Notes under the pieces: model-generated
Databases searched by the model: none
Seen by the model: the letters and a program-made list of their open reading frames with translations, nothing else
What the model was told of the DNA's origin: nothing
Part shown: positions 40,744 to 51,037 of the stretch, one piece after another
Layout of the letters: each line of letters opens with the position of its first letter
Position numbering within the stretch: position 1 is the stretch's first letter
Translations under genes and position numbers: made by a program
Source of the DNA: Azorinus chamasolen
Lineage: Eukaryota; Mollusca; Bivalvia; Cardiida; Solecurtidae
Assembly: GCA_963576725.1 (NCBI GenBank)
Contig: OY755252.1
Span: forward strand, 42,053,552 to 42,117,551
DNA length: 64,000 bases
Reading direction: 5' to 3'

Positions 40744-40862
40744 AAAGGCCCCCCCCCCCCCCGACGAAAGCGTCGATTCTAACGATTGGTCACAACATAG
40801 GGTTTGGTGGAGAAATGACGATTTTAGTATTTGGGTACGCACCTTTATCTGTAGCTCTGTAA
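40744..40862. mobile_element. poly-C tract and hpD right half
   Basis: A run of about 15 C at 40748-40762 is followed by an hpD right half (gattggtcacaacataggg ... tttatctgtagctctg). Confidence 0.65.
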
Positions 40863-41075
40863 AGTATGAGCAGATACAGCCAATGTTTATCTGATGTGTA
40901 AATCGACAAAATAATGGCATCTCCAAGTCTCATTTTCATTTCGCTGTTGTTGTTTTTTTTCCTTTTAGAGAAAGAATGTATGAGTTGATTTTTTTAAATG
41001 GAAATTTATTATCTTGGGTAGGATGCTTTCTTGGAGACTGTGCTGACTGAAACTGCATATGGTTTTGTGATTTAT

Positions 41076-41315
41076 CCTTTAACTGTTGAATATTTATATA
41101 ATAAAAATGACATCATGAATATAAATCAGACTAATTTTTATATTGGCTTGTGAACACATGAAATTTTGGTTAGGGCTGAAACTGTAGAATCAGGTGTATA
41201 TTTTACTACATGTATGAGCAAACGGAGCAGACCCTGATAAGAAGGCTGTTACAGGAGCCATCTGATCTGGGTCTACTTTGTTTGTGTAGAATGACATATA
41301 AATGCAGTAAAGGGT
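41076..41315 (+). mobile_element. hpB MITE
   Basis: Left end eroded (atttatcctttaactgttg); hairpin tip aggctgttacaggagcc; ends gcagtaaagggttta. Confidence 0.73.
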
Positions 41316-41334
41316 TTACTTGCTCTAAGATTGT

Positions 41335-41520
41335 GGTCAGTTTTTATTAGGTCAAGGTCATCCTTCAAGGTCAGAGGTCAAATCACTGACTTTAACATTG
41401 GCCATAACTTTTGAACCAGCCAGTGGAGAGAGACTTGATATTTGGCATGCATGTGTATCTCATGAACCCGCACATTTTGAGGGATGACATGTTAAGGTCA
41501 AGGTCATCCTTCAGAGTCAA
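41335..41520 (+). repeat. AGGTCA-rich tandem repeat, short copy
   Basis: About 1.3 units of the same repeat as 47668-48605, with ggccataacttttgaacca, gatatttggcatgcatg and tcaaggtcaaggtcatcc. Confidence 0.78.
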
Positions 41521-42012
41521 ACTCTTTCCCTCTTGTATAAGCCTTTCAACACATTTGCAACTAGAGTAGACCCAGATCAGATGGATCCTATAGGAGCCGT
41601 CTGATGAGAGTCTGCTCTGTTTGCTTTTGACATGATATAGATCTGATTCTACAGTTTTTGTCAAAACAAATCAATCCCTTGAAACTTTATATTATAAAAA
41701 ATCATGTAAGAAATATTCATTATTTATTATATTATGAATCAGTTAACCCTTTGCTTGCTGTTCACATCAATATACCTACCTGTAAATAGTGAAGACCCAG
41801 ATGAGACAGCTCCTGCAGGAGCTGTCTCATCAGAGTCTGCACTATTTACAAGTTGATTGTGCAACCAGTGCACTCCACAGCAGTGATTGCACAGTGAAAT
41901 ACTTGTACACAGTGAAGATATACACTTGTAATTATACAACAGGGCATGGGTAAAGAAGGAGAAATTTATTTTAAAATTCAGCAAGAGAAGGGTTAAACAG
42001 GGATAGGGTTAA
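41521..42012 (-). mobile_element. hpB/hpB2 MITE interrupted by hpC
   Basis: It starts actctttccctcttgta, with hairpin tip ggatcctataggagcc, is split by hpC at TTAA, and ends acagggatagggttaa. Confidence 0.8.
41743..41996 (-). mobile_element. hpC MITE, copy 5, nested in hpB
   Basis: A 254-bp TTAA-to-TTAA copy, with a few bases more than the 250-bp form (atacacttgtaattat). Confidence 0.92.
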
Positions 42013-42244
42013 CCCTTTACCTGATCCAAATACTTTTACATGCCTTTGCAAACCCAGTAGATGCAGATAAGATGGCTCTTTGGAGTCATCTAATGGGTCT
42101 CTGCTTTGTTTGCTTATGGAATTATATAAATGGGATTGTACAGTTTCTTCTCAGGTAAAAACAATTTGTGTTCATGTTCAGTTAATAAATATTATTGATG
42201 ACATTATTTTTTACGTGAATATTTGTCAGGTATGGGGTAAATGG
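42009..42244 (-). mobile_element. hpB MITE sharing its left TTAA with its neighbour
   Basis: It starts with the TTAA that ends the previous hpB. The hairpin tip is shortened (tggctctttggagtca). It ends gtcaggtatggggtaa. Confidence 0.75.
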
Positions 42245-42719
42245 GGTCCGATCTGGAATTGACAGTGGCGACACTCAGCCAGGAATTTCTTTGAATACCT
42301 TCATTAATATTAAATACAGAAATGCCAGGCTTGTATAATGATAAAATTCAGAAATTTCTAAAAACAAATCCTATTTGCATAATTCAAGGTTACAATTTTT
42401 TGTAAAGAAGCAAACAGACCTGTTCTTTTTTCTGCACTTGTTATTCCCATGATGAATTGTTTTAGAAAATCAGATGTTTTGTATTAAAAAGAAAAGAATG
42501 TATAAAAAAATGAATCTTATGTTATAGCTTGTCTTGCTTATGAAGCTCATATTACATCTGTTTTGCCAGTAGTTGTATTTTCACTAGCCAAGGCTCTAGA
42601 TAAGATGCTGATCTATCAAAATCTCATATTTAGCAGCCAAGTGCGATCTCCGAGGCGATTTAAATGAGTAGCAGCAAGATTGGATCTGGCAGGGAGAAAT
42701 AATGTTTTCCTCACAATTC
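42245..42719. other. no recognised feature
   Basis: Unique AT-rich sequence. No hairpin core, repeat end or supported exon. Confidence 0.45.
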
Positions 42720-43313
42720 TTAACCCTTTCCTTAATGTGAATGCTTTTTCCCACCTATGTAAACAGTGTTGAGCCAGATCTGCATATAGGAGCCGTCTGA
42801 TCTGGGTCTTAACTCAGTTTGCAAATGTGTCAAAAGGCATTTTTCCTGATGAATATTTGTGTAAAAACGTGACCTTATGTTTATTAACCCTTTTCTCCAT
42901 AAATGCACCCTTGCAAACAGAGTAGACCCAGATCAGAGGGCTCCTGTAGGAGCCATCTGATCTGGGTCTGCTCTGTTTGCTTATGATATAATGTGTATTA
43001 TACATGATTCTACAATCTACAGTGTCTGCAGTGGTTAAAATTCCCTGTGTCTATGTGCTGTCATAACAATTAATATTTGTCATGTCATTATTTCTTACAT
43101 GAATATTCATGGCGGAAAGGGTTAATTAGCTGAATTTTAATAATGGTATTACAGGTAAATGAAGTTTTGGCCATGGCAAACTCTGACTAATCAGAACTAT
43201 GTCAACCCATGTCCAACAGAGCACACACTGATCAGATTATAATGGCTCCTGCAGGGTCTACTCTGTTTGCAAAGACATCAAAAAGCATTTCTGTCAGGAA
43301 GACTGGTTAATTT
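42720..43313 (+). mobile_element. hpB MITE(s) with a nested hpB
   Basis: A hairpin-bearing hpB piece (42720-42840) is followed by an hpB left half. That half is interrupted at TTAA by the reverse copy 42894-43125 and resumes ttagctgaattttaataat ... gactggttaa. Confidence 0.7.
42894..43125 (-). mobile_element. hpB MITE nested in hpB
   Basis: A TTAA-to-TTAA element of 232 bp with tip ggctcctgtaggagcc and end catggcggaaagggttaa. Confidence 0.87.
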
Positions 43314-43324
43314 CCTAAGTTCTT

Positions 43325-43652
43325 TGCATTGTTGTAATAACGGAGAGTTTTTACATTATTATCGTATCAAAGTGGTTGACATTATTGTAATAAAGAAATA
43401 GTTATATTTAAAATAAGGAAATTGTTGACATTAGATCTGATGTAATAAAGAAGTTGTTTACATAATTGAAATAACAAAGAAGTTGTTTACATAATTGAAA
43501 TAACAAAGAAGTTGACATTATTGTAATAATGAAAGGTTGACATTATTGTAGTAATGGAGAAGTTGATATTTTTTGTAAAAAGAAAGTTGTTTACATTTTT
43601 GTAATAACAAATATCCTTACATTATTGTAATAACAAAGAAGACTACTATGGA
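43325..43652 (+). repeat. 24-29-bp AT-rich tandem array
   Basis: About ten degenerate units of the type gttgacattattgtaataa and gttgtttacataattgaaa. Two adjacent units near 43450-43508 are identical over 29 bp. Confidence 0.82.
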
Positions 43653-43774
43653 AATATAGGCCGATTCATCTTCATTTTTTACTGTCAAAGATGACAAAAG
43701 CTGGTTTGTATTGATCTAACCAGAGGATGAATTATCATTGTTTCAGATTGTTGGAACATTTGAAGATGGATTTT
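43653..43774. other. no recognised feature
   Basis: It contains an acceptor-like ttatcattgtttcag (to 43746), but the following frame runs at once into the repeat element. Confidence 0.35.
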
Positions 43775-44530
43775 TAGCTCACCAGAGCGCAAAGTGCTCA
43801 GCCTTCACCGGATGAGCTTTTGTGATTGGATGAAGCTGTCGTCAGACGGCGTGTGTCGTCAGTCGTCAACAATTTGAACCTTTAAAAATCTTGTTCTATG
43901 AATTTACAGGGTTCTCAGCTTTCAACTTTGGCACATACCATCATCTATAGGGGTGGCCAGTTTTCTATAGAAACATATAAAGGGAAAACTTTAGAAATCT
44001 TCTTCTGAAACTGGAAGGTTCTCAGCTTTCTTATTTGGCATATAGCATCATGTTCAGGTCCTCTACAAAAGTTATGTAAATTATGCCCCTTGTGTCAAAT
44101 GTGGCCCTGCCCCAGGGGTGGCCAGTTTTCTACAGAAACATACCCGGTATAGTAAAAACTTTGAAAATCTTCTCGTCTGAAACTGGAAGGTTCTCTGAAT
44201 TAAGCTTTCATATTTGGCACACAGCATCAACTTCAGGTCCTATACAAATTATGTCCCTGGGATCAAAATTGACCCTCCCCAGGGGTGGCCAGTTTTCTAT
44301 AGAAACATGTAGTGAAAACTTTGAAAATCTTCTCCACTGAAACTGGAAAGTTCTCAGCTTTCATATTTGGCACATAGCATCATCTTGAAGTCCTGTACGA
44401 AACTTGTATGAATTATGCCCCTGCGGTCAAATGAGTCTCCATCCCAGGGGCGCCAGTTTTCTATAGAAACATATAAACTTTAAAAATCTTGTCAGGTGAG
44501 CGATATAAGGGTCGTCAAGGCCCTCTTGTT
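43775..44530 (+). repeat. TAGCTCACC...GGTGAGC element with ~165-bp units, copy 3
   Basis: It runs from tagctcaccagagcgcaaa to caggtgagcgatataaggg and ggccctcttgtt. About 3.5 units are marked by ttctcagctttcat and cctctacaaaagttatg. Confidence 0.85.
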
Positions 44531-44544
44531 ATGAGAGAAATTCT

Positions 44545-44666
44545 TATGAGAGAATTTTAAGAAATGAATCTGATTTATACTGTCCCATAAGCCAACAGAG
44601 CAGACCCTGATCAGGTGGCTCTTACAGCAAAGGCATGAGAAGGTGTTTATAAGAAGGAAAGGGTTA
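44545..44666 (+). mobile_element. hpB MITE right half
   Basis: The hairpin left arm (gccaacagagcagaccctg) is followed directly by the right end (aaggcatgagaaggtgt ... ggaaagggttaa); the right arm is deleted. Confidence 0.68.
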
Positions 44667-44700
44667 AAAGGCATATACATGTATATAATTATATAAGGTG

Positions 44701-44944
44701 TTAACCCATTCCCTCATATAACGTGTTTTCATGCATAATTGCAAACAGAGTAGACCCAGATCAGACGGCTCCTAGAGGAGCCGTCTGATCAGGGTCTGCT
44801 CTGTTTGCTAACAGAATTTGATAGATATGTCAGTAGTGTACAGTGTTCCACCTTCCATATTTCTTTATACCTATTTTGTTAAGGAATATTCAGCTAAGGT
44901 ATTAAAATTTGGCCAAAATACAGATCACACAGGGAAAGGGTTAA
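44701..44944 (-). mobile_element. hpB2 MITE, complete
   Basis: A TTAA-to-TTAA element of 244 bp with perfect tip gacggctcctagaggagccg. Its last TTAA is also the first TTAA of the following hpA. Confidence 0.88.
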
Positions 44945-45137
44945 CCCTTTCCTCCATAAATACGCTTTTCTACACCTCTGTAATAGCCACTTCTTGAAAC
45001 CATTGTGATAAATAGAGCATTTGCTCCTATAGGTTTCACAAAATTCTAAAATATTCCTTTTCTCCAGTTAATGCTCCTTTTCGGTAGATTCATTCAAAAA
45101 GGTTGGATCTAAAAATAGCTTATGAGGTAATGGGTTA
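44941..45137 (-). mobile_element. hpA MITE, one palindrome arm deleted
   Basis: After gagcatttgctcctatagg it jumps to tttcacaaaattctaaaa, losing the second arm. Ends with TTAA. Confidence 0.83.
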
Positions 45138-45310
45138 AAAGGCATATTTCAGGAAAAGAGTTGACAATGCATCATTTCACTCTGATAATTTAGCAGTAGA
45201 AACTTTGACCTTTGAGCACGAACCCCTTCCGCCTTTATATATGGAAATTACAGAGTATTAATCTTGTTTGTATCTTTCCTTCACCTTGGACCATATTATG
45301 CCTGATTTCT

Positions 45311-45475
45311 TTGTAACATTGACAAACAGTTTTGATCCAGATGAGATGTAAAAGTGTGGATCTCATGATTTAAAAAATGTATTACTCTAATAGCTTCTTA
45401 TTGGAAATTGAAAAGAAAAAAATGGTACATACATTTTTATAGCAGACGGCAAATTTTGCAGACGACAGTTACAAG
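45311..45475 (+). mobile_element. hpF MITE, partial
   Basis: Hairpin left arm acagttttgatccagatgag and the hpF spacer (gcagacggcaaattttgc, gacgacagttac). Confidence 0.58.
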
Positions 45476-45661
45476 GTGGTTTAAAGGTACAGATGATGAC
45501 AAAGTTTGTTGATATCACTGCCGTCATACGATAATGGATGCATTCATTAGAGGCTACTGTCCAGGCCAGATATCGATAAGACGTCCTTCTGGAATTCAAG
45601 AAGGCTCACGGTTATTTCCTCCGGACATTAAGAAGTGCGGTATGCTTTTAGCTTCTTGTCC
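45476..45661. other. no recognised feature
   Basis: A short + strand frame near 45531-45650 reads as ordinary protein but has no start support or homology that I recognise. Confidence 0.35.
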
Positions 45662-45770
45662 TTAACCCTTTTCCTCCATAAATACGCCTTTCTACCTTTC
45701 TACTCCTGTAAAAGTCACTTTATGAAACCATTGTGATAAATAGAGAGCATTTGCTCCTATAGGAGCAAAT

Positions 45771-45846
45771 CGAGGGTTTGGTGCAAAACTATTCTAACTC
45801 CTTCACTTTAGTGAAGGAGTTAGAATAGTTTTCCACCAAGCCCTCG
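45771..45846. mobile_element. CGAGGG palindromic mini-element, copy 1
   Basis: Arms cgagggtttggtgcaaaact and its mirror, with tip aactccttcactttagtgaagg. Inserted in hpA between aaat and aaat, a possible 4-bp duplication. A second copy is at 52514-52604. Confidence 0.8.
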
Positions 45847-45924
45847 AAATGCTCTCTATTTATCACAATGGTTTCAAACTACAAAATTCTAAAATTTTCC
45901 TATTCTCTAGTTAATGCTGCTTTT

Positions 45925-47245
45925 TAGCTCACCAGAGCACTTTTGTGCTCAGGGTGAGCTTTTGTGATCACTTGATGTCCGTCGTCCGTCGTCGTGCGTC
46001 GTGCGTCGTCGGGCGTCAACAATTTGAACCTTTAAAAATCTTCTCCTCTGAATCTACAGGGTTCTCAGCTTTCATCTTTGGTACATAGCATCATCTTTAG
46101 GTCCTCTACAAAAGTTATATAAATTTTGCCCCTGGGGTCAAAATTGGCCCCGCCCCAGGGGTGCCTTGTTTTCTATTGAAATATATAGTAAAACTTTGAA
46201 AATCTTCTTTTCTGAATCTACAGGGTTCTCAGCTTTCATATTTGGCACAAAGCATCATGTTCAGGTCCTCTACAAAAGTTATATAAATTATGCCCCTGGG
46301 GTCAAAATTGGCCCCGCCCCAGGGGTAGCCAGTTTTGAATAGAAACATATAGTGACAACTTTGAAAATCTTCTCCTCTGAATCTACAGGGTTCTCAGCTT
46401 TCATATTTGGCACATAGCATCATGTTCAGGTCCTCTACAAAACTTATATAAATTATGGCCCTGGGGTCAAAATTGGCCCCGCCCCAGGGGTAGCCAGATT
46501 TCATTAGAAACATATAGTGACAACTTTGAAAATCTTCTCCTCTGAATCTACAGGGTTCTCAGCTTTCATATTTGGCACATAGCATCATGTTCAGGTCCTC
46601 TACAAAAGTTATATAAATTATGCCCCTGGGGTCAAAATTGGCCCCGCCCCAGGGGTAGCCATTTTTGAATAGAAACATATAGTGACAACTTTGAAAAAAA
46701 TTTCTTCTGAATCTACAGGGTTCTCAGCTTTCATATTTGGCACATAGCATCATGTTCAGGTCCTCTACAAAATTTGTATAAATTATGCCCCTGGGGTCAA
46801 AATTGGCCCCGCCCCAGAGGTGGTCAGTTTTCAATAGAAACATATAGTGTCAAATTTTAAAATATTTTCCTCTGAAACTGGAAGGTTCTTAGCTTTCATA
46901 TTTGGCACATAGCATCATGTTCAGGTCCTCTACAAAATTTATATAAATTATGCCCCTGGGGTCAAAATTGGCCCCGCCCCAGGGGTAGCCAGTTTTCAAT
47001 AGAAATATATGGTAAAACTTTGAATATATTCTTCTCTGAAACTGAAAGGTTCTCAGCTTTCATATCTGGCACATAGCATCATGTTCAGGTCCTCTACAAA
47101 AGTTATATACATTATGCCCCTGGGGTCAAAATTGACCCCACCCCAGGGGTGCCAGTTTTCTCTAGAAACATATAGTGAAAACTTTGAACATCTTCTCCTC
47201 TGATTGGCTGGTGAGCGATGTCAGGGCCATTCTGGCCCTCTTGTT
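45925..47245 (+). repeat. TAGCTCACC...GGTGAGC element with ~165-bp units, copy 4
   Basis: A 1.32-kb element from tagctcaccagagcacttt to ggtgagcgatgtcagggcc and ggccctcttgtt. Seven well-conserved units follow a CGTC-rich tract. Inserted in hpA spacer DNA, so its ends are defined by the interrupted host. Confidence 0.9.
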
Positions 47246-47384
47246 GGTAGATTTATTCAAAGAGGTTGGGTCTAAAAATAGCCTATGGAGGAATTGGTTA
47301 AGCTTTTCAATGCTCCACTTTCGATGTGGGATGATCCATCATTGTTGGACAGTACATTAATCCTGTAGTTCCTAAATAATTCTT

Positions 47385-47600
47385 TTTACCCCTTTGCAAA
47401 CAGGGTAGCCTCTGAGATCAGACGGCTCCTATAGGATCAGGGTTTGCTCTGTTTACTTATGAAATAGTATAGATATCATATAATTCTACAATTTCTGCCA
47501 TGACTAAACATTCCAGTGTCCATTTGCTATTATTACAATGAATCTAATTAATATTCATGGTGTCACTATTACTTACATGAATATTCATTGAGTAAAGGGC
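47385..47600 (-). mobile_element. hpB MITE
   Basis: Left end eroded; hairpin tip shortened (acggctcctataggatcagg); ends attgagtaaaggg. An hpG scrap lies at 47605-47668. Confidence 0.74.
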
Positions 47601-47667
47601 CAAATATGAAAGGATTACATTAGCTAGGAGGTTTTGAATTTGAGGCAGTGCAGACCCCTATCAGAGG

Positions 47668-48605
47668 GTGTTTGTTTGTCAGCAACTTTTTAACATTGGA
47701 CATAACTTTTGAGCCATTACAGATAGAGACTTGATATTTGGCATGCATAATTATGTATCTCATTAAGCCTCACATTTTGAAGGGTGACATGTCAAGGTCA
47801 AAGTCATCCTTCAAGGTCAGAGGTCAGATATATAGGTCAAAACACTGACTTTAACATTAACCATAATTTTTGAACCAGTAGAGCTAGAGACTTGATATTT
47901 GGCATGCATGTGTATCTCATGAAGCTGCACATTTTGAAGGGTGACATGTCAAGGTCATCCTTCAGGGTAAACGTTCAAATTTTCTGTTTGTTTGTCAGTA
48001 ACTTTAACATTGGTCATAACTTTTGAGCCAGTACAGATAGAGACTTGATATGTGGCATGCATATGTATCTCATAAAGCCACACATTTTTAGGGGTGACAT
48101 GTCAAGGTCAAGGTCATCTTTCAAGGTCAGAGGTCAAATATATAGGTCAAATCAACGGCTTTAACATTGGCCATAATTTTTGAACCAGTAGAGATAGAGA
48201 CTTGATATTTGGCATGCATGTGTATCTCATAAAGCTGCACATTTTTAGGGGTGACATGTCATGGTCAATGTCATCCTTCAGGGTCAAAGGTCACCGACTT
48301 TAACATTGGCCATAACTTTTGAACCAGTAGAGATACAGATTTCATACTTGGTATGCATGTGTATCTCATGAAGCTGCACAATCTGAGGGGTGACATGGCA
48401 AGGTCAATGTCATCCTTCAGGGTCAAAGGTCACTGACTTTAACATTGGCCATAACTTTTGAACCAGTAGAGATATAGACTTGATATTTGGTATACATGTG
48501 TATCTCATGAAGCTGCAGTTTGAGTGGTGACATGTCAAGATCAAGGTCATCCTTCAGGGTCAAAGGTCATATCGAGTGGGGCATAGTGTTTCACAAACAC
48601 ATCTT
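47668..48605 (+). repeat. AGGTCA-rich tandem repeat array
   Basis: Six units of roughly 130-165 bp, marked by ggccataacttttgaacca, gatatttggcatgcatg and gtgacatgtcaaggtcaagg. Each unit carries one or more TCAAGGTCA sites. It ends gtttcacaaacacatcttgtt. Confidence 0.87.
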
Positions 48606-48624
48606 GTTCTGTAACTATGTTTTC

Positions 48625-48832
48625 ATTAACCATTTACTTAATGAATTGTCCATGAATATTCATGTAAAGACTAATAACTTGATGAATATTCATTAGCTAA
48701 TGCTTTATAACAGTTTATCAACAAAGAAATGTTTGACCTTGGCAGTAACTGACGAATAAATTCCCAGGTTCTACACAGGGTATACATTGTTTACATATGC
48801 CTAAATAAGGGTCTTTATCAGGTAATGGGTGA
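48625..48832 (+). mobile_element. hpB MITE, hairpin mostly lost
   Basis: It starts ttaaccatttacttaatg. The hairpin is reduced to ttcccaggttctacacagg. End eroded. Confidence 0.62.
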
Positions 48833-48919
48833 AAAGAATTTGAATGAAAGATTGGATACTTATGGCACACTGAGTTTAACTTTGCCCAAAGACACTATAA
48901 CTAATAAATATGCATAGTT

Positions 48920-49093
48920 GTTATATATATTAATTTTATTCTATAAGCAAACACAGCAGACCCTGATCCTACAGTTGTATAACCATAAATAAAGATTTTT
49001 TTTTTCAAATACAGATGGTAGCTTAATGCAGACTGAAAACAATACAGAAATCTCCCCTAAGATCTTCCTGAATTGTTTATAGTCTGCAACCAT
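48920..49093. mobile_element. hpB and hpE remnants
   Basis: An hpB left arm (ataagcaaacacagcagac) and an hpE interior (cagatggtagcttaatgcag ... tagtctgcaacca) without ends. Confidence 0.5.
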
Positions 49094-49121
49094 GGGTGTT
49101 CAAATGCAAGAAAAAAAACAC

Positions 49122-49552
49122 CTTACGCCATTAATACGCCTTTGCAAACAGTAGACCCACAGAGCTACAGATATCGGTGCTTACCAAATACTAAAATCAT
49201 CATTTCACCACCAAACCCTATGTTGTGACCACTCTTTAGAATCATCTCTTATAGATGATTCTAGAGAGTGGTCACAACATAGGGTTTGGTGGAGAAAAAA
49301 AGAAGTAATTCTTGAAAAAAATTCGATTTACGCATCTTATCTGGAGCTCTGGACCGAGATCAGACTGCTCCTATAGGAGCCGTCTGATCAGGGTCTGCTC
49401 TGTTTGCTTATGATATAACATAGATATTTTTCTGCAGTTTCTGCTATTGCCAAAATTCCCTATGTCCATATGCTACTATAACAAATTAATCTAATTAATA
49501 TTCAGGACATCATTATTTCTTACATTAATATTCATGGAGGAAAGAGTTCAAA
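49122..49552 (-). mobile_element. hpB MITE interrupted by hpD
   Basis: The hairpin left arm stops at agtagaccca, resumes after hpD as gatcagactgctcctatagg, and continues to ttcatggaggaaagag. Confidence 0.82.
49160..49351. mobile_element. hpD MITE nested in hpB
   Basis: A 192-bp element from cagagctacagatat to ttatctggagctctg. The flanks gaccca / gaccga are a 6-bp direct repeat with one mismatch; removing one copy restores hpB. Confidence 0.86.
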
Positions 49553-49591
49553 TTTGTTACGCCATCGGGTGACTTATATTAGAGACAATGC

Positions 49592-49790
49592 AGTATCTCT
49601 CTTGCTGCCAGTGGTGATTCAGTGATTTCCTAGGCAAACAGTTTGGGTCCAGATTTACTCAGCGTCTCAACAAGGTTCAAACTATTTGATGCTGTGATTG
49701 ATTTTTAAAGTCAAGAAAATTCAAAAAATAAAATTGAAGCAGACGACAGTATGTTGCAGCAAAATAGTTCTCCAAAGTTTGTCTTCTCTG
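49592..49790 (+). mobile_element. hpF MITE
   Basis: Left end eroded (cttgctgccagtggtgatt). Hairpin acagtttgggtccagattt ... caaggttcaaactattt and spacer gaagcagacgacagtatg. Confidence 0.65.
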
Positions 49791-50182
49791 ACTGTAAATT
49801 ATAAATTTTGTTGGGACAAGGTATTTACTATTTTGATATTATTTTCCTTGTTTATAGTTGTTAGTTACAGGACCATACATTATGCTATATGAGCCCTTTT
49901 TCACCGATTTTATTAAATCCAAGTGAAATTGATTGTCACATTTTGGTATCGATTTGTGTGAACATTTCTGCAGCAAGACATAAACTTGTTATCTGAGTTT
50001 GAATTTCTACTTCCGCTGGAAGGCAATTAGAAGATTTACGATTATTTCATGGAATTTTTAATTTCACAGATCTGGAATAGAAATGTACATACCAGCATAA
50101 AACACTTCTTAGAACTGCAAAATAAAATGTTGTCTGCAAGAAAAATTGTTGTCAGTAATGTAGGTTTTTCTTCATGTTATTA
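49791..50182. other. no recognised feature
   Basis: Unique AT-rich stretch. An acceptor-like ccttgtttatag (to 49856) lacks a supported exon. Confidence 0.4.
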
Positions 50183-50650
50183 GGGCCCTGCATTGAAAAT
50201 GCAGGAGCCCTCGTAGGTATCACATTTCTGTCTGTCAGTCTGTGTCCGTCCGTCCGTCAACAGTTTTGATATGACGCAATAACTCAAACAGTACTTCACA
50301 TATTGGTTTCATATTAAGGGCATACAGTATCATCAGAGGAAGCTGCCTATTTTGAGTATTTGGGTTGAATCAGATCACTATGTCTACAATTATCTGCCCT
50401 TGATTCATAAAAAATGCTATCAACTTTTGTCAACGCTTTTGATGTGATGTGGTAACTCAAACAATACTTCACATAATTATTCGGTTCATTATAATTAAGG
50501 GCATGTGCTTAGCATTATGAGAGGGAGACACCTATAATTTTTGGGTTGAATTAGATCACCATGTCCAGAGTTATCTGCCCATAATTTATCAAAAATGCCA
50601 TATTTAACAATAGATCATCTGCAGGACCCTCTCTGACTGAGTTAGTTTTC
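50183..50650 (+). repeat. GGGCCCTGCATT-type repeat, two ~190-bp units
   Basis: It begins with a small hairpin (gggccctgcattgaaaatgc) and a GTCCGTCC tract. Two degenerate units follow, marked by caaacagtacttcacatat and ggttgaatcagatcac. Architecture like the other molluscan arrays here. Confidence 0.7.
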
Positions 50651-50755
50651 TAGTTCAACCCTTTAACTTACAAGAATAATTTTGATAACTTTAAATTAGA
50701 TTGACAAAGGGGCTCCTATAGATGGAAAAAAGGACAGGTAATATTTCTCTTTAAC

Positions 50756-50966
50756 TCTTAACTCATTCCCTCCTAGTGATGCATTTTGGTGCCTCTGTAA
50801 AAGTCACATTTTGAAACCATTTTGATAAATAGAGCTAGACTGTACTCCATATAATGAAACAAAATTAATGCTCTATTTATCATCATGGTTTAAAAATAAA
50901 ACTTAAGAAAAGATTTTTACAGAGGCGTCCACAAATCTAAAAGGCGTCAATATGAGGGAATGGGTC
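50756..50966. mobile_element. hpA-type MITE with two like ends
   Basis: The left part matches the inverse of the hpA right end (tctgtaaaagtcacattttg). The right part is a normal hpA right end (tttttacagaggcg ... aggcgtcaatatgaggg). The palindrome tip is replaced by agactgtactccatataa. Confidence 0.68.
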
Positions 50967-51017
50967 AACCTGGTCACAAGCAGAAGTCTAAACATAATGG
51001 GATCCTGCATACATGGT

Positions 51018-51037
51018 ATATATATATATATATATTT
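51018..51037. repeat. TA microsatellite
   Basis: A short (TA)n tract beside the left end of the next element. Confidence 0.85.

Larger units (their letters stand above)
45662..47301 (-). mobile_element. hpA MITE carrying two later insertions
   Basis: The outer TTAA ends are at 45662 and 47301. Its palindrome is split by a 76-bp CGAGGG palindrome (45771-45846). Its spacer is split by a 1.32-kb tandem-repeat element (45925-47245), after which it resumes ggtagatttattcaaagag. The pieces together equal one ordinary hpA. Confidence 0.88.

Noticed and set aside
40960..41045. Exon-like stretch after a strong pyrimidine tract (ttttccttttag)
   Set aside because: The peptide has no family likeness and reaches a stop soon after; the donor is poor.
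45531..45650. Short + strand frame (from ATG near 45534) ending near a gtatgc donor
   Set aside because: No homology recognised, no supported acceptor; too short to call.
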